Assembly (NCBI GenBank): GCA_902363515.1
Contig: CABJAN010000009.1
Coordinates: 62,001-126,000 of the forward strand
From: Bacillota bacterium
GTDB lineage: Bacteria; Bacillota; Clostridia; Lachnospirales; Lachnospiraceae
DNA: 64,000 bases
Reading direction: 5' to 3'
Each line of letters starts with the position of its first letter. Within the stretch, counting starts at the first letter, position 1. The position numbers were made by a program, and so were the translations under genes. Positions 44,049-53,247 of this stretch are shown here, piece by piece. The notes beneath the pieces are model-generated. The model had not been told where the DNA came from, did not search any database, and worked only from the letters and a program-made list of their open reading frames with translations.

Positions 44049-44186
44049 CATAAAGGTGTTCTGTATAGAAACGCAGTCTATTTAGATTAGATTGTAAAAT
44101 GTTTGTTCTGTAGAGAATAAGCATTTTTTTTGTGCTTTAAGCTGGCACGAAGTGTTGCAGAGAGAAAGATAGGAGGGAGAATCACT

Positions 44187-45143
44187 GTGGAAGAGTTGAT
44201 GCAGATTGCAAAAAAATATACAGATACAGATTATGGAGAAGAGGACATTGATGGAGAGATTTACCAGAAATATTCACTGGAAACAGAAAAAGGAAGGGCA
44301 TTTTATAACACTATAGAGGACGCGGTACTTTTGCAGGTCTTAAAGGACAGGGCAGAAGAGTTTGGGCGTTCTCCATCTCAAAAGGAAATCTTTTGGGTTT
44401 GGAGAGATTATATTAAAGAGCGTTTTCAAAAGTGGCCCTATGCGTTGAAGGCAGCAGGACTTGGAAAGTCGGCGGGAAAAGGTGGAAAAACACTGGTCAA
44501 GGTCAGGGAAGAGCAGGAAGAATATAAAAATCTGGTGCAAAAGGTGAGAGAGAAGGCAAAGGATTTATGTAGAATTCCTCATCCCAAGGATTTGCCGGAA
44601 GTAAGCCGGGAACTTGCAAAATATGCCAGGAGCTGGGGGCAGGTGATTCAGGATGCAGGAATTGATGAGGAGTTTTTTCAGAACTATGCAGTTTATAAAG
44701 TTGAGAATCTGGAGCCAGAGTACGAACAGGACTTAGAAATTGTGAAAGCTATGGCAGAGAAACTTCACAGGGCGCCGTTTATGCAGGAATTTCCGGAAGA
44801 GTTCAGGGAAGAACTGATAGAAAGATGTGGAAGCTACCGCAATACCTTGTATCAGATTGGACTGAAGCCTGTGAAGAAAAGACATCCTTTTCATTCAACA
44901 TCCCTGGGAAAAGAAGAAGGGAAACCACATCAAAGAGATCCAAGACATTGCTATTACCGGGTGGTAAATTGTGATGCTCAGACAAAAGAAGATTTATCTG
45001 TCTTGTATGAAATTTGGAAGGAAACAGGAACACTGCCTCAGAAAAAACAGATAGAGCCGGAACTTCGCAAAAGATTGCAGCAAAGTTGCGGTTCCTGGGC
45101 AAATGCCCTATATCAGTTAGAAGATGAGATAGGAAAGGAATAA
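44187..45143 (+). CDS. Protein with homing-endonuclease-associated repeats
   Basis: A 318-residue protein made largely of four related segments. Each has a Pro after 4-5 residues, a helix, and Trp or Tyr then Ala-Leu (WPYALKAAGL, WGQVIQDAGI, YRNTLYQIGL, WANALYQLE). They resemble the HNH-associated repeat, a small helical DNA-binding unit. No nuclease motif is seen. The GTG at 44187 with AGGAGGGAG upstream is chosen over ATG 44130. It lies between the cobalamin riboswitches and the transporter genes, 4 nt from the next ATG, so it is cobalamin-controlled. A DNA-binding regulator is one guess. The function is unknown. Confidence 0.6.
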   Translation: MEELMQIAKKYTDTDYGEEDIDGEIYQKYSLETEKGRAFYNTIEDAVLLQVLKDRAEEFGRSPSQKEIFWVWRDYIKERFQKWPYALKAAGLGKSAGKGGKTLVKVREEQEEYKNLVQKVREKAKDLCRIPHPKDLPEVSRELAKYARSWGQVIQDAGIDEEFFQNYAVYKVENLEPEYEQDLEIVKAMAEKLHRAPFMQEFPEEFREELIERCGSYRNTLYQIGLKPVKKRHPFHSTSLGKEEGKPHQRDPRHCYYRVVNCDAQTKEDLSVLYEIWKETGTLPQKKQIEPELRKRLQQSCGSWANALYQLEDEIGKE

Positions 45144-45147
45144 AAGC

Positions 45148-46269
45148 ATGAAGAAAAAACTTGTGACAAAATGGATGGCAGGAGCGCTTGCAGTAGGAAT
45201 GACATTATCCATGGGAGCCTGTGGACAGACTAAAGGGAATAACAGCGGTGATACGGAAAGAAAAGATGCTTCCGCTATTGTAGAGGATAACAAAGCAGAT
45301 GCAGCAGAAAAAGAAGAAAAGCCGGAAAAGGAAACAGAAAAAACCAAGAGTACAGAATATCCTCTTACCATTACGACCTATGGCTCTGACGGTGCAGAAC
45401 TTACTACAACCTATGAAAAAGCGCCGGAGAAAGTTCTGGCAGTTTATCAGGGGTCTATTGAAACCTTGCTGGCGCTGGGATTGGAGGACCATATTGTAGC
45501 TGCTGCCGGTCTGGATAATGAGGTGCCGGAAGAACAAAAAGCAGCTTTTTCAAAACTGAATTATTTAGATGAATTTACACCGTCTCTGGAAACCGTTACC
45601 ATGCTGGAGCCGGATATGATTTTTTCCTGGGGCTCTCTGTTTGGTGAGAAAACACTGGGAGACGCTGCAGGCTGGGTAGAGAAGGGAACCAATATTTATA
45701 TGAACAGCAATACCCACCCGAAAAATGGAGAGGCTTCTTATCAAAAGACATTGGAAAATGAATATACGGATATTTTGAACATTGGTAAGATTTTTGATGT
45801 GCAGGATCAGGCAGAGGCTATTGTGAATGATATGAAAGATACCATTGCTTCTGTAAAAGAAAAAACAGAGAACATAGAAGAAAAGCCAAGTGTTCTGGTT
45901 CTGGAATCTGGAAAAGATGGATTTACCAATTACAATGCCACCTCTCTTGGAGGAGATATGGTAACTCAGCTTGGGGGTGTGCTGGCAAATCCAGATGGAG
46001 GAAGACTGGGAAAAGAGGATGTTATTGCAGCAAATCCGGATGTGATTTTTGTAGTTTATATGCCGTATTCAGGAGACGATCCGGAACAGTTAAAACAGGA
46101 AAAGTTAAATGTGATTTTAGAAGATGAAGCCTATGCAAGTCTGGATGCTGTGAAAAATGGAAGGGTAGTTCCCATTATGCTAAGCGAGATGTATGCAAGC
46201 GCTACACGTACCAAGGATGGGATTGTAACTTTTGCCAAGGGATTATATCCTGATTTAACACTGGAATAA
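45148..46269 (+). CDS. BtuF-type substrate-binding lipoprotein
   Basis: A 373-residue lipoprotein (lipobox MGAC near residue 25), followed by a long Glu/Lys/Asp-rich tether (to about 70) and a class III binding domain (PEKVLAVYQGSIETLLALGL). It is a paralogue of the 8663 protein. Placement behind cobalamin riboswitches makes a corrinoid the probable ligand. The preceding gene ends 4 nt upstream, and GGAAAGG lies before the ATG. Confidence 0.85.
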   Translation: MKKKLVTKWMAGALAVGMTLSMGACGQTKGNNSGDTERKDASAIVEDNKADAAEKEEKPEKETEKTKSTEYPLTITTYGSDGAELTTTYEKAPEKVLAVYQGSIETLLALGLEDHIVAAAGLDNEVPEEQKAAFSKLNYLDEFTPSLETVTMLEPDMIFSWGSLFGEKTLGDAAGWVEKGTNIYMNSNTHPKNGEASYQKTLENEYTDILNIGKIFDVQDQAEAIVNDMKDTIASVKEKTENIEEKPSVLVLESGKDGFTNYNATSLGGDMVTQLGGVLANPDGGRLGKEDVIAANPDVIFVVYMPYSGDDPEQLKQEKLNVILEDEAYASLDAVKNGRVVPIMLSEMYASATRTKDGIVTFAKGLYPDLTLE

Positions 46270-46278
46270 GAGGGAAGA

Positions 46279-47370
46279 ATGTTGAAAAAGATACAAGGTG
46301 AAGGGAAAGGGGCTTCTGTATGGAAGGCCTCTTTCTCTATTGTGGTTTTTATAGGGCTGCTGGTTCTGTTAGGTTTTTCGATTCTGGCAGCAATTACTTT
46401 TGGAAATGCAGATATTTCCATTCAGGAGGTTTATAGGGTAGTTTGCTATGAATTATTCCACATAGACGAGTTTTCGGCATATGGAGAAGGAGCGGTTCAT
46501 GATGTTGTATGGCTTATACGGTTTCCAAGGGTGCTTTTGGGAGCTTCTGTTGGAATGGGCTTGTCTGTCTGTGGTGTGGTAATGCAGGCAGTAGTGAAAA
46601 ATCCTCTGGCAGACCCGTATGTGCTGGGAATTTCTTCAGGAGCATCTTTAGGCGCAACAGCAGCAATTCTCTTTGGATTTGGTACCTTGTTTGGCTCTAA
46701 TTCGGTTGGGATTATGGCGTTTCTGGGAGCTATGGTCACCTCTTTTGCAGTGCTTTTTATTGCCAATATGGGGAGCAGAGCCAATGCGGGAAAGCTGATT
46801 TTGGCAGGAATGGCAGTCAGCGCTGTGTGTTCAGCTTTTTCCAGTTTTTTGCTTTACATTGCCAATGATAAAAACGGAGCGGCAGAGGTAACCTACTGGA
46901 CCATGGGAAGTCTGGGAGGAGCAAAGTGGGAAAATGTCCAGGTGATTCTTCCGGTGATTCTCATTGGAACCCTGATTTTCTGGAGTCAGTTCCGAAATCT
47001 GAATCTCATGCTTCTGGGAGATGAGGTTTCCATTACCCTTGGAACGGATTTGCATAAAGCTCGCATGATTTATATGATTTTATCGTCTCTGATGGTGGGA
47101 TTTGCAGTATACTGTGCGGGAATGATTGGATTTGTGGGACTGATTATTCCTCATGTCATCCGAATGGTGTTTGGCACAGATCACAGAAGAATGATTCCTT
47201 TTAGTGGACTTTTAGGAGCTATTTTTCTTATTTGGGCAGATGTTATCTGCAGGATTATTTTGAAAAATGCAGAAATGCCCATTGGAATTTTTGTTTCAAT
47301 GATTGGTGCGCCTTGCTTTATTTATCTAATGGCAAGGAAATCATATGGATTCGGAGGGGACAAGGGATGA
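46279..47370 (+). CDS. BtuC-type cobalamin permease
   Basis: A 363-residue FecCD/BtuC-family membrane protein (RFPRVLLGASVGMGLSVCG, NPLADPYVLGISSGAS, GMIGFVGLIIPHVIR). It partners the 45148 binding protein. GAGGGAAG lies before the ATG, and the ATPase gene overlaps its stop (ATGA). Confidence 0.85.
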   Translation: MLKKIQGEGKGASVWKASFSIVVFIGLLVLLGFSILAAITFGNADISIQEVYRVVCYELFHIDEFSAYGEGAVHDVVWLIRFPRVLLGASVGMGLSVCGVVMQAVVKNPLADPYVLGISSGASLGATAAILFGFGTLFGSNSVGIMAFLGAMVTSFAVLFIANMGSRANAGKLILAGMAVSAVCSAFSSFLLYIANDKNGAAEVTYWTMGSLGGAKWENVQVILPVILIGTLIFWSQFRNLNLMLLGDEVSITLGTDLHKARMIYMILSSLMVGFAVYCAGMIGFVGLIIPHVIRMVFGTDHRRMIPFSGLLGAIFLIWADVICRIILKNAEMPIGIFVSMIGAPCFIYLMARKSYGFGGDKG

Positions 47371-48122
47371 AGGTAGAAGCAGAACAGGTAGAAGTCAGTT
47401 ATGGGGCAAGAAAAATCTTAAAAGAAGTTTCTATAAATGCCGGAGAAAGAGAATTTGTAGGTATTATCGGCCCTAATGGAAGTGGTAAGTCTACGTTACT
47501 GAAATGTATGTACAGGATATTAAAACCGGAAAAGGGCTGTATTTATCTGGATGGAAGAGAAATGCAAAGTATGAGCGTGCGGGAATCTGCCAGAAAAATG
47601 GCAGTGGTTGCTCAGCATAATTATTATAATTTTGAGTTTTCTGTAAGTGAGGTGGTGCTTATGGGAAGGGCGCCTCATAAGAAATCGTTGGAAAGGGATA
47701 ATGCCAGAGACTATGAAATTGTGGAAGAAGCCCTGAAAACAGTAGGCATGTGGGAGTTTCGACAGAGGAGCTTTTCAACGCTGTCAGGAGGGGAGCAGCA
47801 GAGAGTTATCCTGGCAAGAGCACTGGCGCAGCAGACCCCCTGTCTGATTTTGGACGAGCCTACCAACCACCTGGATATTACCCATCAGCTTCAGCTTATG
47901 AAACTGGTGAAACAGTTAGATGCCACGATTATTTCTGCGATTCATGACTTGAATATAGCGGCTGCTTTTTGCGATAAATTATATGCTTTAAAGGATGGAG
48001 AAATTGTGGGATATGGGAAACCGGAAGAAGTGCTGACCAGGGAGTTTATTCAGGAAGTTTATGAAGTAGAGGCAGAGATTGCCCGTGACAGGAAAGGGAA
48101 AATACATATTTTGTTTTTGTAG
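47367..48122 (+). CDS. BtuD-type ABC transporter ATPase
   Basis: A 251-residue ATPase with Walker A GPNGSGKST, signature LSGGEQQRV, Walker B LILDEPTNHLD and switch His in SAIHDLN. The upstream open frame to 47232 is rejected, because the ATG at 47367 overlaps the permease stop and has GGAGGGG upstream. It ends the cobalamin-uptake operon. Confidence 0.85.
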   Translation: MKVEAEQVEVSYGARKILKEVSINAGEREFVGIIGPNGSGKSTLLKCMYRILKPEKGCIYLDGREMQSMSVRESARKMAVVAQHNYYNFEFSVSEVVLMGRAPHKKSLERDNARDYEIVEEALKTVGMWEFRQRSFSTLSGGEQQRVILARALAQQTPCLILDEPTNHLDITHQLQLMKLVKQLDATIISAIHDLNIAAAFCDKLYALKDGEIVGYGKPEEVLTREFIQEVYEVEAEIARDRKGKIHILFL

Positions 48123-48140
48123 TTTCTTCATATTATAGAT

Positions 48141-48169
48141 TTGAAAAAAGAATCCTCTTGTGGTAAAAT
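48141..48169 (+). promoter_or_regulatory. Promoter of pyrE
   Basis: TTGAAA (48141-48146), 17 nt, TAAAAT (48164-48169). Confidence 0.65.
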
Positions 48170-48226
48170 GAAAAAGATTTAAGTTGTTTATAAAAAAGCC
48201 CAGAAATACAGGAGGTCTTAGAAGAT

Positions 48227-48907
48227 ATGGAAGCATACAAACAGGAATTTATTGAATTCATGGTAGATAGTGATGTGTTAAAATTTGGAGAATTTACTTT
48301 AAAAAGCGGCAGAAAGTCCCCGTTCTTTATGAATGCAGGAGCCTATGTAACAGGTTCCCAGTTAAAGAAACTTGGGGAATATTATGCAAAAGCAATCCAT
48401 GACAAATATGGTGATGATTTTGACGTACTTTTCGGACCAGCATATAAAGGAATTCCCATCAGCGTTGTTACAGCCATTGCTTACAGCGAATTATACGGAA
48501 AAGAAGTCCGCTACTGCTCAGACCGCAAGGAAGAAAAAGACCATGGAGCAGACAAGGGAAGTTTCCTGGGAAGCAAACTCCAGGACGGAGACCGGGTTGT
48601 TATGATTGAGGATGTTACCACTTCCGGTAAATCCATGGAAGAGACAGTTCCAAAGGTACGTGGGGCTGCCAATGTAGAAATCGTAGGCCTGATGGTTTCC
48701 CTGAACCGTATGGAAGTGGGAAAAGGGGGAGAAAAGAGCGCTCTGGAAGAGGTAAAAGATACCTATGGATTTGAGACAAACGCCATTGTCACTATGGAGG
48801 AAGTGGTAGAACACCTTCACAACAGAGAATACAAAGGAAAAGTTGTTATTGACGATACCCTGAAACAGGCGATTGACAAATATTATGAACAGTATGGTGT
48901 AAAATAA
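48227..48907 (+). CDS. pyrE: Orotate phosphoribosyltransferase
   Basis: A 226-residue enzyme that makes OMP from orotate and PRPP. LKSGRKSPFFMNAG, YSDRKEEKDHG and the PRPP loop VVMIEDVTTSGKS are present. GGAGG lies before the ATG. It is apart from other pyrimidine genes. Confidence 0.95.
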   Translation: MEAYKQEFIEFMVDSDVLKFGEFTLKSGRKSPFFMNAGAYVTGSQLKKLGEYYAKAIHDKYGDDFDVLFGPAYKGIPISVVTAIAYSELYGKEVRYCSDRKEEKDHGADKGSFLGSKLQDGDRVVMIEDVTTSGKSMEETVPKVRGAANVEIVGLMVSLNRMEVGKGGEKSALEEVKDTYGFETNAIVTMEEVVEHLHNREYKGKVVIDDTLKQAIDKYYEQYGVK

Positions 48908-48928
48908 GAAAAAGGAAGTGTTCCTGTT

Positions 48929-49081
48929 ATGAATGAAAAAGTTTATAAAACCATGACAAGATGCGGTGCAGGCAGCATTGCACTTGGAATTGTAGTTTTG
49001 GTTACCGGGGTGGCATCTGGAATCCTGATGCTGGTAAGCGGCGCCAGATTATTAAAAAGAAAGACGGAAATTACATTTTAG
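48929..49081 (+). CDS. Small two-helix membrane protein
   Basis: A 50-residue protein (MNEKVYKTMTRCGAGSIALG… then IVVLVTGVASGILMLVSGAR, ending in a basic tail). One long or two short membrane helices are likely. AAGGAAG lies 11 nt upstream. It follows pyrE after 21 nt and precedes a terminator. Lachnospiraceae often carry such a protein next to pyrE, to my recollection. The function is unknown. Confidence 0.65.
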   Translation: MNEKVYKTMTRCGAGSIALGIVVLVTGVASGILMLVSGARLLKRKTEITF

Positions 49082-49102
49082 TCTGAAGGACAATACAAAG
49101 GA

Positions 49103-49138
49103 GGGGCTGTGAAACAGCCCCCTTCTGCATTTCTTTTA
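49103..49138 (+). terminator. Terminator after pyrE and the small gene
   Basis: GGGGCTGT (49103-49110) pairs with ACAGCCCC (49114-49121), 3-nt loop, followed by a pyrimidine-rich tail ending in TTTCTTTT. Confidence 0.7.
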
Positions 49139-49156
49139 TAGAATGAGGTTAGAAGA

Positions 49157-49639
49157 TTGAATCGGGCAACAAAAAAGAAAATCAGAACAGCAGGAAGTCT
49201 GTTGTTTGTAATCTACATCCTGGCATTGATTTATTTCCTCTTTTTTGCAGAACGCTATGGACAAATGAGTTTTGAAGAGAGAGAATACCATTATAATCTG
49301 GTTTTGTTTCAGGAGATTAAGCGGTTCTGGACTTACCGGGAGCAGCTTGGAACCTGGGCTGTAATGGCCAACCTTTTGGGAAATATTATCGGATTTGTTC
49401 CCTTTGGTTTTATTCCCCCTGTCATTAGTTCCAATGCAAGAGGGTTTTTCTTTATTACATTTTCAGGCTTTGCTTTAAGTCTTTGCGTGGAGATTGCGCA
49501 GCTTATTACAAAACTGGGATGCTTTGATGTGGATGATTTAGTGATGAATACTCTTGGCACAGCCCTTGGCTATGTGGCCTTTGCTGCTTGCCATTTCTTA
49601 TACAAAAAGATAAAAAGAGCAAGAAAAAGGAGATATTAA
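49157..49639 (+). CDS. VanZ-like membrane protein
   Basis: A 160-residue VanZ-family protein with about four helices. NLLGNIIGFVPFGFIPP and the Glu in CVEIAQLITKLGCFDVDDLVMNTLG are the family landmarks. VanZ confers low-level teicoplanin resistance in enterococci, but most homologues have no known role. It starts with TTG (GAGG 8 nt upstream). The stop overlaps the next ATG. Confidence 0.75.
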   Translation: MNRATKKKIRTAGSLLFVIYILALIYFLFFAERYGQMSFEEREYHYNLVLFQEIKRFWTYREQLGTWAVMANLLGNIIGFVPFGFIPPVISSNARGFFFITFSGFALSLCVEIAQLITKLGCFDVDDLVMNTLGTALGYVAFAACHFLYKKIKRARKRRY

Positions 49640-49959
49640 TGGCAAAGAAAAAATATAAATATGCCTTTGCAAGACAGAAACATTCCCAAAAGGGAGTTAT
49701 ATCTACCGTATTTGCCGGCGTTTCCCTGGGGCTTTTCGGCATTGCCAGCGTATGCTCCCTGGTTTTTCATGGTAAGGGAGGCATGTATCTGGGAGCCATG
49801 GGGCTGGCAGCCATGGCACTTTCTGTGTATGGATTTGTACTGGGGCTTCGCAGCTTTTCCCAGAAAAACAGAAATCAGTTATATTGTAAAATAGGAGCAG
49901 TAGCTAACGGAAGCCTGATGGTTCTGTGGCTGGCGTTGTTTTTTGTAGGGATTTCATAG
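49639..49959 (+). CDS. DUF6142-like small membrane protein
   Basis: A 106-residue protein with a basic N terminus (MAKKKYKYAFARQKHS), three membrane helices and a C-terminal GIS. I recognise it loosely as a Lachnospiraceae DUF6142-type protein. AAAAAGGAG precedes the ATG. The start overlaps the VanZ-like gene stop, so the two are coupled. The function is unknown. Confidence 0.65.
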   Translation: MAKKKYKYAFARQKHSQKGVISTVFAGVSLGLFGIASVCSLVFHGKGGMYLGAMGLAAMALSVYGFVLGLRSFSQKNRNQLYCKIGAVANGSLMVLWLALFFVGIS

Positions 49960-49987
49960 GAAAGCAGATGGAAAGAGGGTGAAAAGA

Positions 49988-50578
49988 ATGGATGAACGTT
50001 TGAAAAAACAAATGGATTTTCTGCTGGAAGTGGATAAATTGAAATTTATTACCAGGCAGACGTATTTGTCAAATGGAGAGAGAAAGGAAAATGATGCGGA
50101 ACATTCCTGGCATCTGGCTTTGATGGCAGTTCTGCTTAGAGAATATTCCAATGAGCCTGTGGATGTGGCAAAGGTTATGACCATGGTGTTAATTCATGAC
50201 CTGGTAGAGATTGATGCAGGTGACACATATGCTTATGATGCTGCCGGAAACCAGACGAAACGGGAACGGGAAGTAAAAGCAGCACAGCGGATTTTTGGCC
50301 TGTTGCCGGCAGATCAGGAAGAGGAATTTCGTGCATTGTGGGAAGAGTTTGAGGCCTATGAAACGCCGGAAGCTAAATTTGCTCACGTGTGCGATAATAT
50401 GCAGCCGTTTATGCTGAATCACGCGACAGGAGGACGTTCCTGGCAGGAGCATGAGGTGAAGAAATCCCAGGTGCTTGGAAGAAACAGCCGCCTGGCAGAA
50501 GGTTCAAAAACCATGAAACAATATTTTGATGAGATTTTGGCAGAGCATGTAGAAAAGGGAAATTTAAAAGATGAATGA
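49988..50578 (+). CDS. HD-domain hydrolase (YfbR-like)
   Basis: A 196-residue HD-superfamily phosphohydrolase. Metal ligands are visible as H39 (AEHSWH), H70-D71 (LIHDLVE) and a later Asp in HVCDNMQPF. The form resembles YfbR and related 5'-deoxynucleotidases. The substrate is not proven. The ATG at 49988 has GAGGGTG about 7 nt upstream. It overlaps the M29 gene by 8 nt. Confidence 0.75.
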   Translation: MDERLKKQMDFLLEVDKLKFITRQTYLSNGERKENDAEHSWHLALMAVLLREYSNEPVDVAKVMTMVLIHDLVEIDAGDTYAYDAAGNQTKREREVKAAQRIFGLLPADQEEEFRALWEEFEAYETPEAKFAHVCDNMQPFMLNHATGGRSWQEHEVKKSQVLGRNSRLAEGSKTMKQYFDEILAEHVEKGNLKDE

Positions 50579-52619
50579 TGAATTAATGTTAGAACGTTTT
50601 ACACTTATGAAAGACAGAATCCAGGAGATTCAGGGAGAAGAACTGGTAAAGGCTCCTTACAGGGATTTTTTTAAGAAAACAGCGGCTTTTCTGATACAAA
50701 TGATGGAAGTAAGAGAAAAACTTCAGAAGGGGTGGCTGGACACAGCAGAACTTAGGGAACTGGAGGCAGATAATCAGGTCATGTATCAGGATATTTTACC
50801 TGAGCAGTATGAAAATTCTTATGGAAATCCAACTTATGCGAAACAGATGCTGGGAGAGGAATTTGGGCAGCTTCTGAGTTTTTTGTATACAGAAATCAGA
50901 GATATGATTGTTTTTGTTTATGAAGAGCGTCTGTTTGACATGACTGTGGTTATGGAATTGTTTATTCAGATTTATAACCTGTTTGAGGAAGAGACGGTTA
51001 GCGCTAAAGATGTAAAAGAAGCTATTTACTGGTATATCAGCGATTACAGTGATGAGATGGTTGGACGCAGAGTGCGGGAAGGCGTGGATCCTGATTTAGA
51101 TTTTGCTACTAATATTATTATGAACCAGGATTTAACCGATCCCAGGTATTTGTATCGGTTTGGAGAATATGTGACAGAAAACGAAATCCGTATGTCACAG
51201 TTTTTAAGCAGTATGCCAAAAGAACAGTTAGAGGCTATGGCGCGCACTTTTACAGAAGGATATCGTACTGGGTTTGCTGCAACCAATAAGGATATCAGCA
51301 AGAAAAAATCCGTAAATATCCGGTTCCAACTGGGATTTGAGCCTATGGTAAAGGAAGCTGTCTTACAGTTTGAGGAGATGGGATTAAAACCTGTTATTTG
51401 CAGAAGCGCAGTCCACAGAGTGAATAAAAAACAGCATCACAGAATCGGATATTATGGAGCAATCCCAAATCCTCAGTTTGAGTATGACCACAAAGATGAC
51501 CAGGCTTTATGTCTGGATCACGAATTTGTCCAGAGGAGACTGCGGGTTTTGCAGGTAGCCTATGAACAGGTAAAAGATTTAGCCGGTGTCCATGGAGGTC
51601 CAGCCTGCATTGAAACCTTTGGAGAGACGCCTTTTGTGCCAAAACGAAATCCGGATGCATGTACCCTAAGCGCGCATCAGCAGAAATTACAGGTATCCTA
51701 TGATAATGAAGCGGGACAGATTGTAAACCGCTATATCAAAGGAGAAGAGCGCAGTTTTACCATTATTGCTTATCCATCAGTGGAAATCGGCTCCAGATTT
51801 GAAGAGATTTTCCGGGAAACGGTGAAGTTAAATAACCTGGATAATCAGCTCTACCGCCAGATTCAGCAGTCTGTTATTGATGCACTGGATGAAGGAGAAA
51901 AGGTACACATTGAAGGCATGAATGGCAATGAAACCAATCTTACGATATGTCTTCATGAACTGAAACATCCGGAAAAGGAAACAAACTTTGAAAATTGCGT
52001 GGCAGATGTGAACATTCCTGTGGGAGAAGTCTTTACCTCCCCAAAATTAACAGGAACCAATGGAACACTGGCAGTATCAAAAGTGTTTTTAAAAGGCCTG
52101 GAATATCAGAATTTGAGAATTCGTTTCCAGGATGGCATGATTGCAGATTATACTTGCGGAAACTTTGATACAGAAGAAGAGAACAAGAATTTTATAAAAG
52201 AAAATCTGCTGTATCATCACGATACCCTGCCTTTGGGTGAGTTTGCTATTGGTACCAACACCACAGCCTATGTAATGGCAAAAAAATATGACATTGGACA
52301 TTTGCTGCCGATTCTCATTGCAGAGAAAACAGGTCCGCACTTTGCTGTGGGAGATACCTGCTATTCCTGGAGTGAGGATACGCCCATGTATAATCCGGAT
52401 GGCAAGGAAATCATTGCCAGAGACAATGAGGTCTCTATTCTTCGGAAAGAAGATCCTTCCAGGGCATATTTTGGCTGCCACACAGACATTACAATCCCTT
52501 ATGATGAGCTGGGAGCAATCTGGGTGGAGCGAAGAGATGGAGGCCGGATATCCATTATTGAGAATGGAAAATTTGTATTAAAAGGCACAGAGCCGCTTAA
52601 TGAGGCTTTTGCTTCTTGA
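50571..52619 (+). CDS. M29-family aminopeptidase with long N-terminal extension
   Basis: A 682-residue protein. The C-terminal ~400 residues match metallo-aminopeptidase T/M29: EGMNGNETNLTICL, PVGEVFTSP, LPLGEFAIGTNTTAYVMAKK, EKTGPHFAVGDTCY. Typical members are about 410 aa. Here about 250 extra, mostly helical residues come first and are not recognised. It should remove N-terminal amino acids in the cytoplasm. Translation is coupled to the HD gene by overlap. The TGA stop overlaps the -35 of the purE promoter. Confidence 0.8.
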   Translation: MNDELMLERFTLMKDRIQEIQGEELVKAPYRDFFKKTAAFLIQMMEVREKLQKGWLDTAELRELEADNQVMYQDILPEQYENSYGNPTYAKQMLGEEFGQLLSFLYTEIRDMIVFVYEERLFDMTVVMELFIQIYNLFEEETVSAKDVKEAIYWYISDYSDEMVGRRVREGVDPDLDFATNIIMNQDLTDPRYLYRFGEYVTENEIRMSQFLSSMPKEQLEAMARTFTEGYRTGFAATNKDISKKKSVNIRFQLGFEPMVKEAVLQFEEMGLKPVICRSAVHRVNKKQHHRIGYYGAIPNPQFEYDHKDDQALCLDHEFVQRRLRVLQVAYEQVKDLAGVHGGPACIETFGETPFVPKRNPDACTLSAHQQKLQVSYDNEAGQIVNRYIKGEERSFTIIAYPSVEIGSRFEEIFRETVKLNNLDNQLYRQIQQSVIDALDEGEKVHIEGMNGNETNLTICLHELKHPEKETNFENCVADVNIPVGEVFTSPKLTGTNGTLAVSKVFLKGLEYQNLRIRFQDGMIADYTCGNFDTEEENKNFIKENLLYHHDTLPLGEFAIGTNTTAYVMAKKYDIGHLLPILIAEKTGPHFAVGDTCYSWSEDTPMYNPDGKEIIARDNEVSILRKEDPSRAYFGCHTDITIPYDELGAIWVERRDGGRISIIENGKFVLKGTEPLNEAFAS

Positions 52620-52644
52620 CAAGATATGGAACTCTGGGTAAAAT
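52616..52644 (+). promoter_or_regulatory. Promoter of the pur operon
   Basis: TTGACA (52616-52621), 17 nt, TAAAAT (52639-52644). No purine riboswitch was found in the 58-nt leader. Confidence 0.7.
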
Positions 52645-52702
52645 TGTGCTGTACAAAAGAATAGGGGATAACCCCAAAAGTATATAATAAAGGAGATTAA
52701 TC

Positions 52703-53203
52703 ATGGCAAAAGTTGGAATTGTTATGGGCAGTGACTCTGATATGCCTGTTATGAGCAAAGCAGCGGATATGCTGGAAAAATTCGGAATTGAGTATGAAAT
52801 GACCATTATTTCTGCTCACAGAGAACCAGATGTGTTCTTTGAATATGCAAAATCAGCAGAAGAAAAAGGCTTTAAAGTAATCATTGCAGGTGCAGGTATG
52901 GCCGCACACCTTCCGGGTATGTGCGCAGCAATTTTCCCAATGCCGGTTATTGGCATTCCTATGCATACCACATCCTTAGGCGGAAGAGATTCGCTGTACT
53001 CTATTGTACAGATGCCATCCGGAATTCCGGTAGCAACGGTAGCAATTAACGGCGGCGCCAATGCGGCAATTCTGGCAGCCAAGATTTTAGCAACTTCTGA
53101 TGCAGAACTTCTGCAGAAATTAAAAGACTACAAGAAAGAATTAAAAGACCAGGTAGTAGCCAAAGACGCGAGACTTCAGGAAGTTGGATATAAAGCTTAT
53201 TAA
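52703..53203 (+). CDS. purE: N5-carboxyaminoimidazole ribonucleotide mutase
   Basis: A 166-residue class I PurE (GSDSDMPVMSKAADML, SAHREPD with the catalytic His, AGMAAHLPGM). It converts N5-CAIR to CAIR in purine synthesis. AAGGAG lies before the ATG. It starts the purE-M-N-D cluster. Confidence 0.95.
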   Translation: MAKVGIVMGSDSDMPVMSKAADMLEKFGIEYEMTIISAHREPDVFFEYAKSAEEKGFKVIIAGAGMAAHLPGMCAAIFPMPVIGIPMHTTSLGGRDSLYSIVQMPSGIPVATVAINGGANAAILAAKILATSDAELLQKLKDYKKELKDQVVAKDARLQEVGYKAY

Positions 53204-53247
53204 CGAGTGGCAAGGCAAGCTACGGAACAATATATGGAGGATAAGAA

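Noticed and set aside
52620..52702. A purine riboswitch before purE
   Set aside because: No conserved purine-aptamer loops were seen, and the leader is short.
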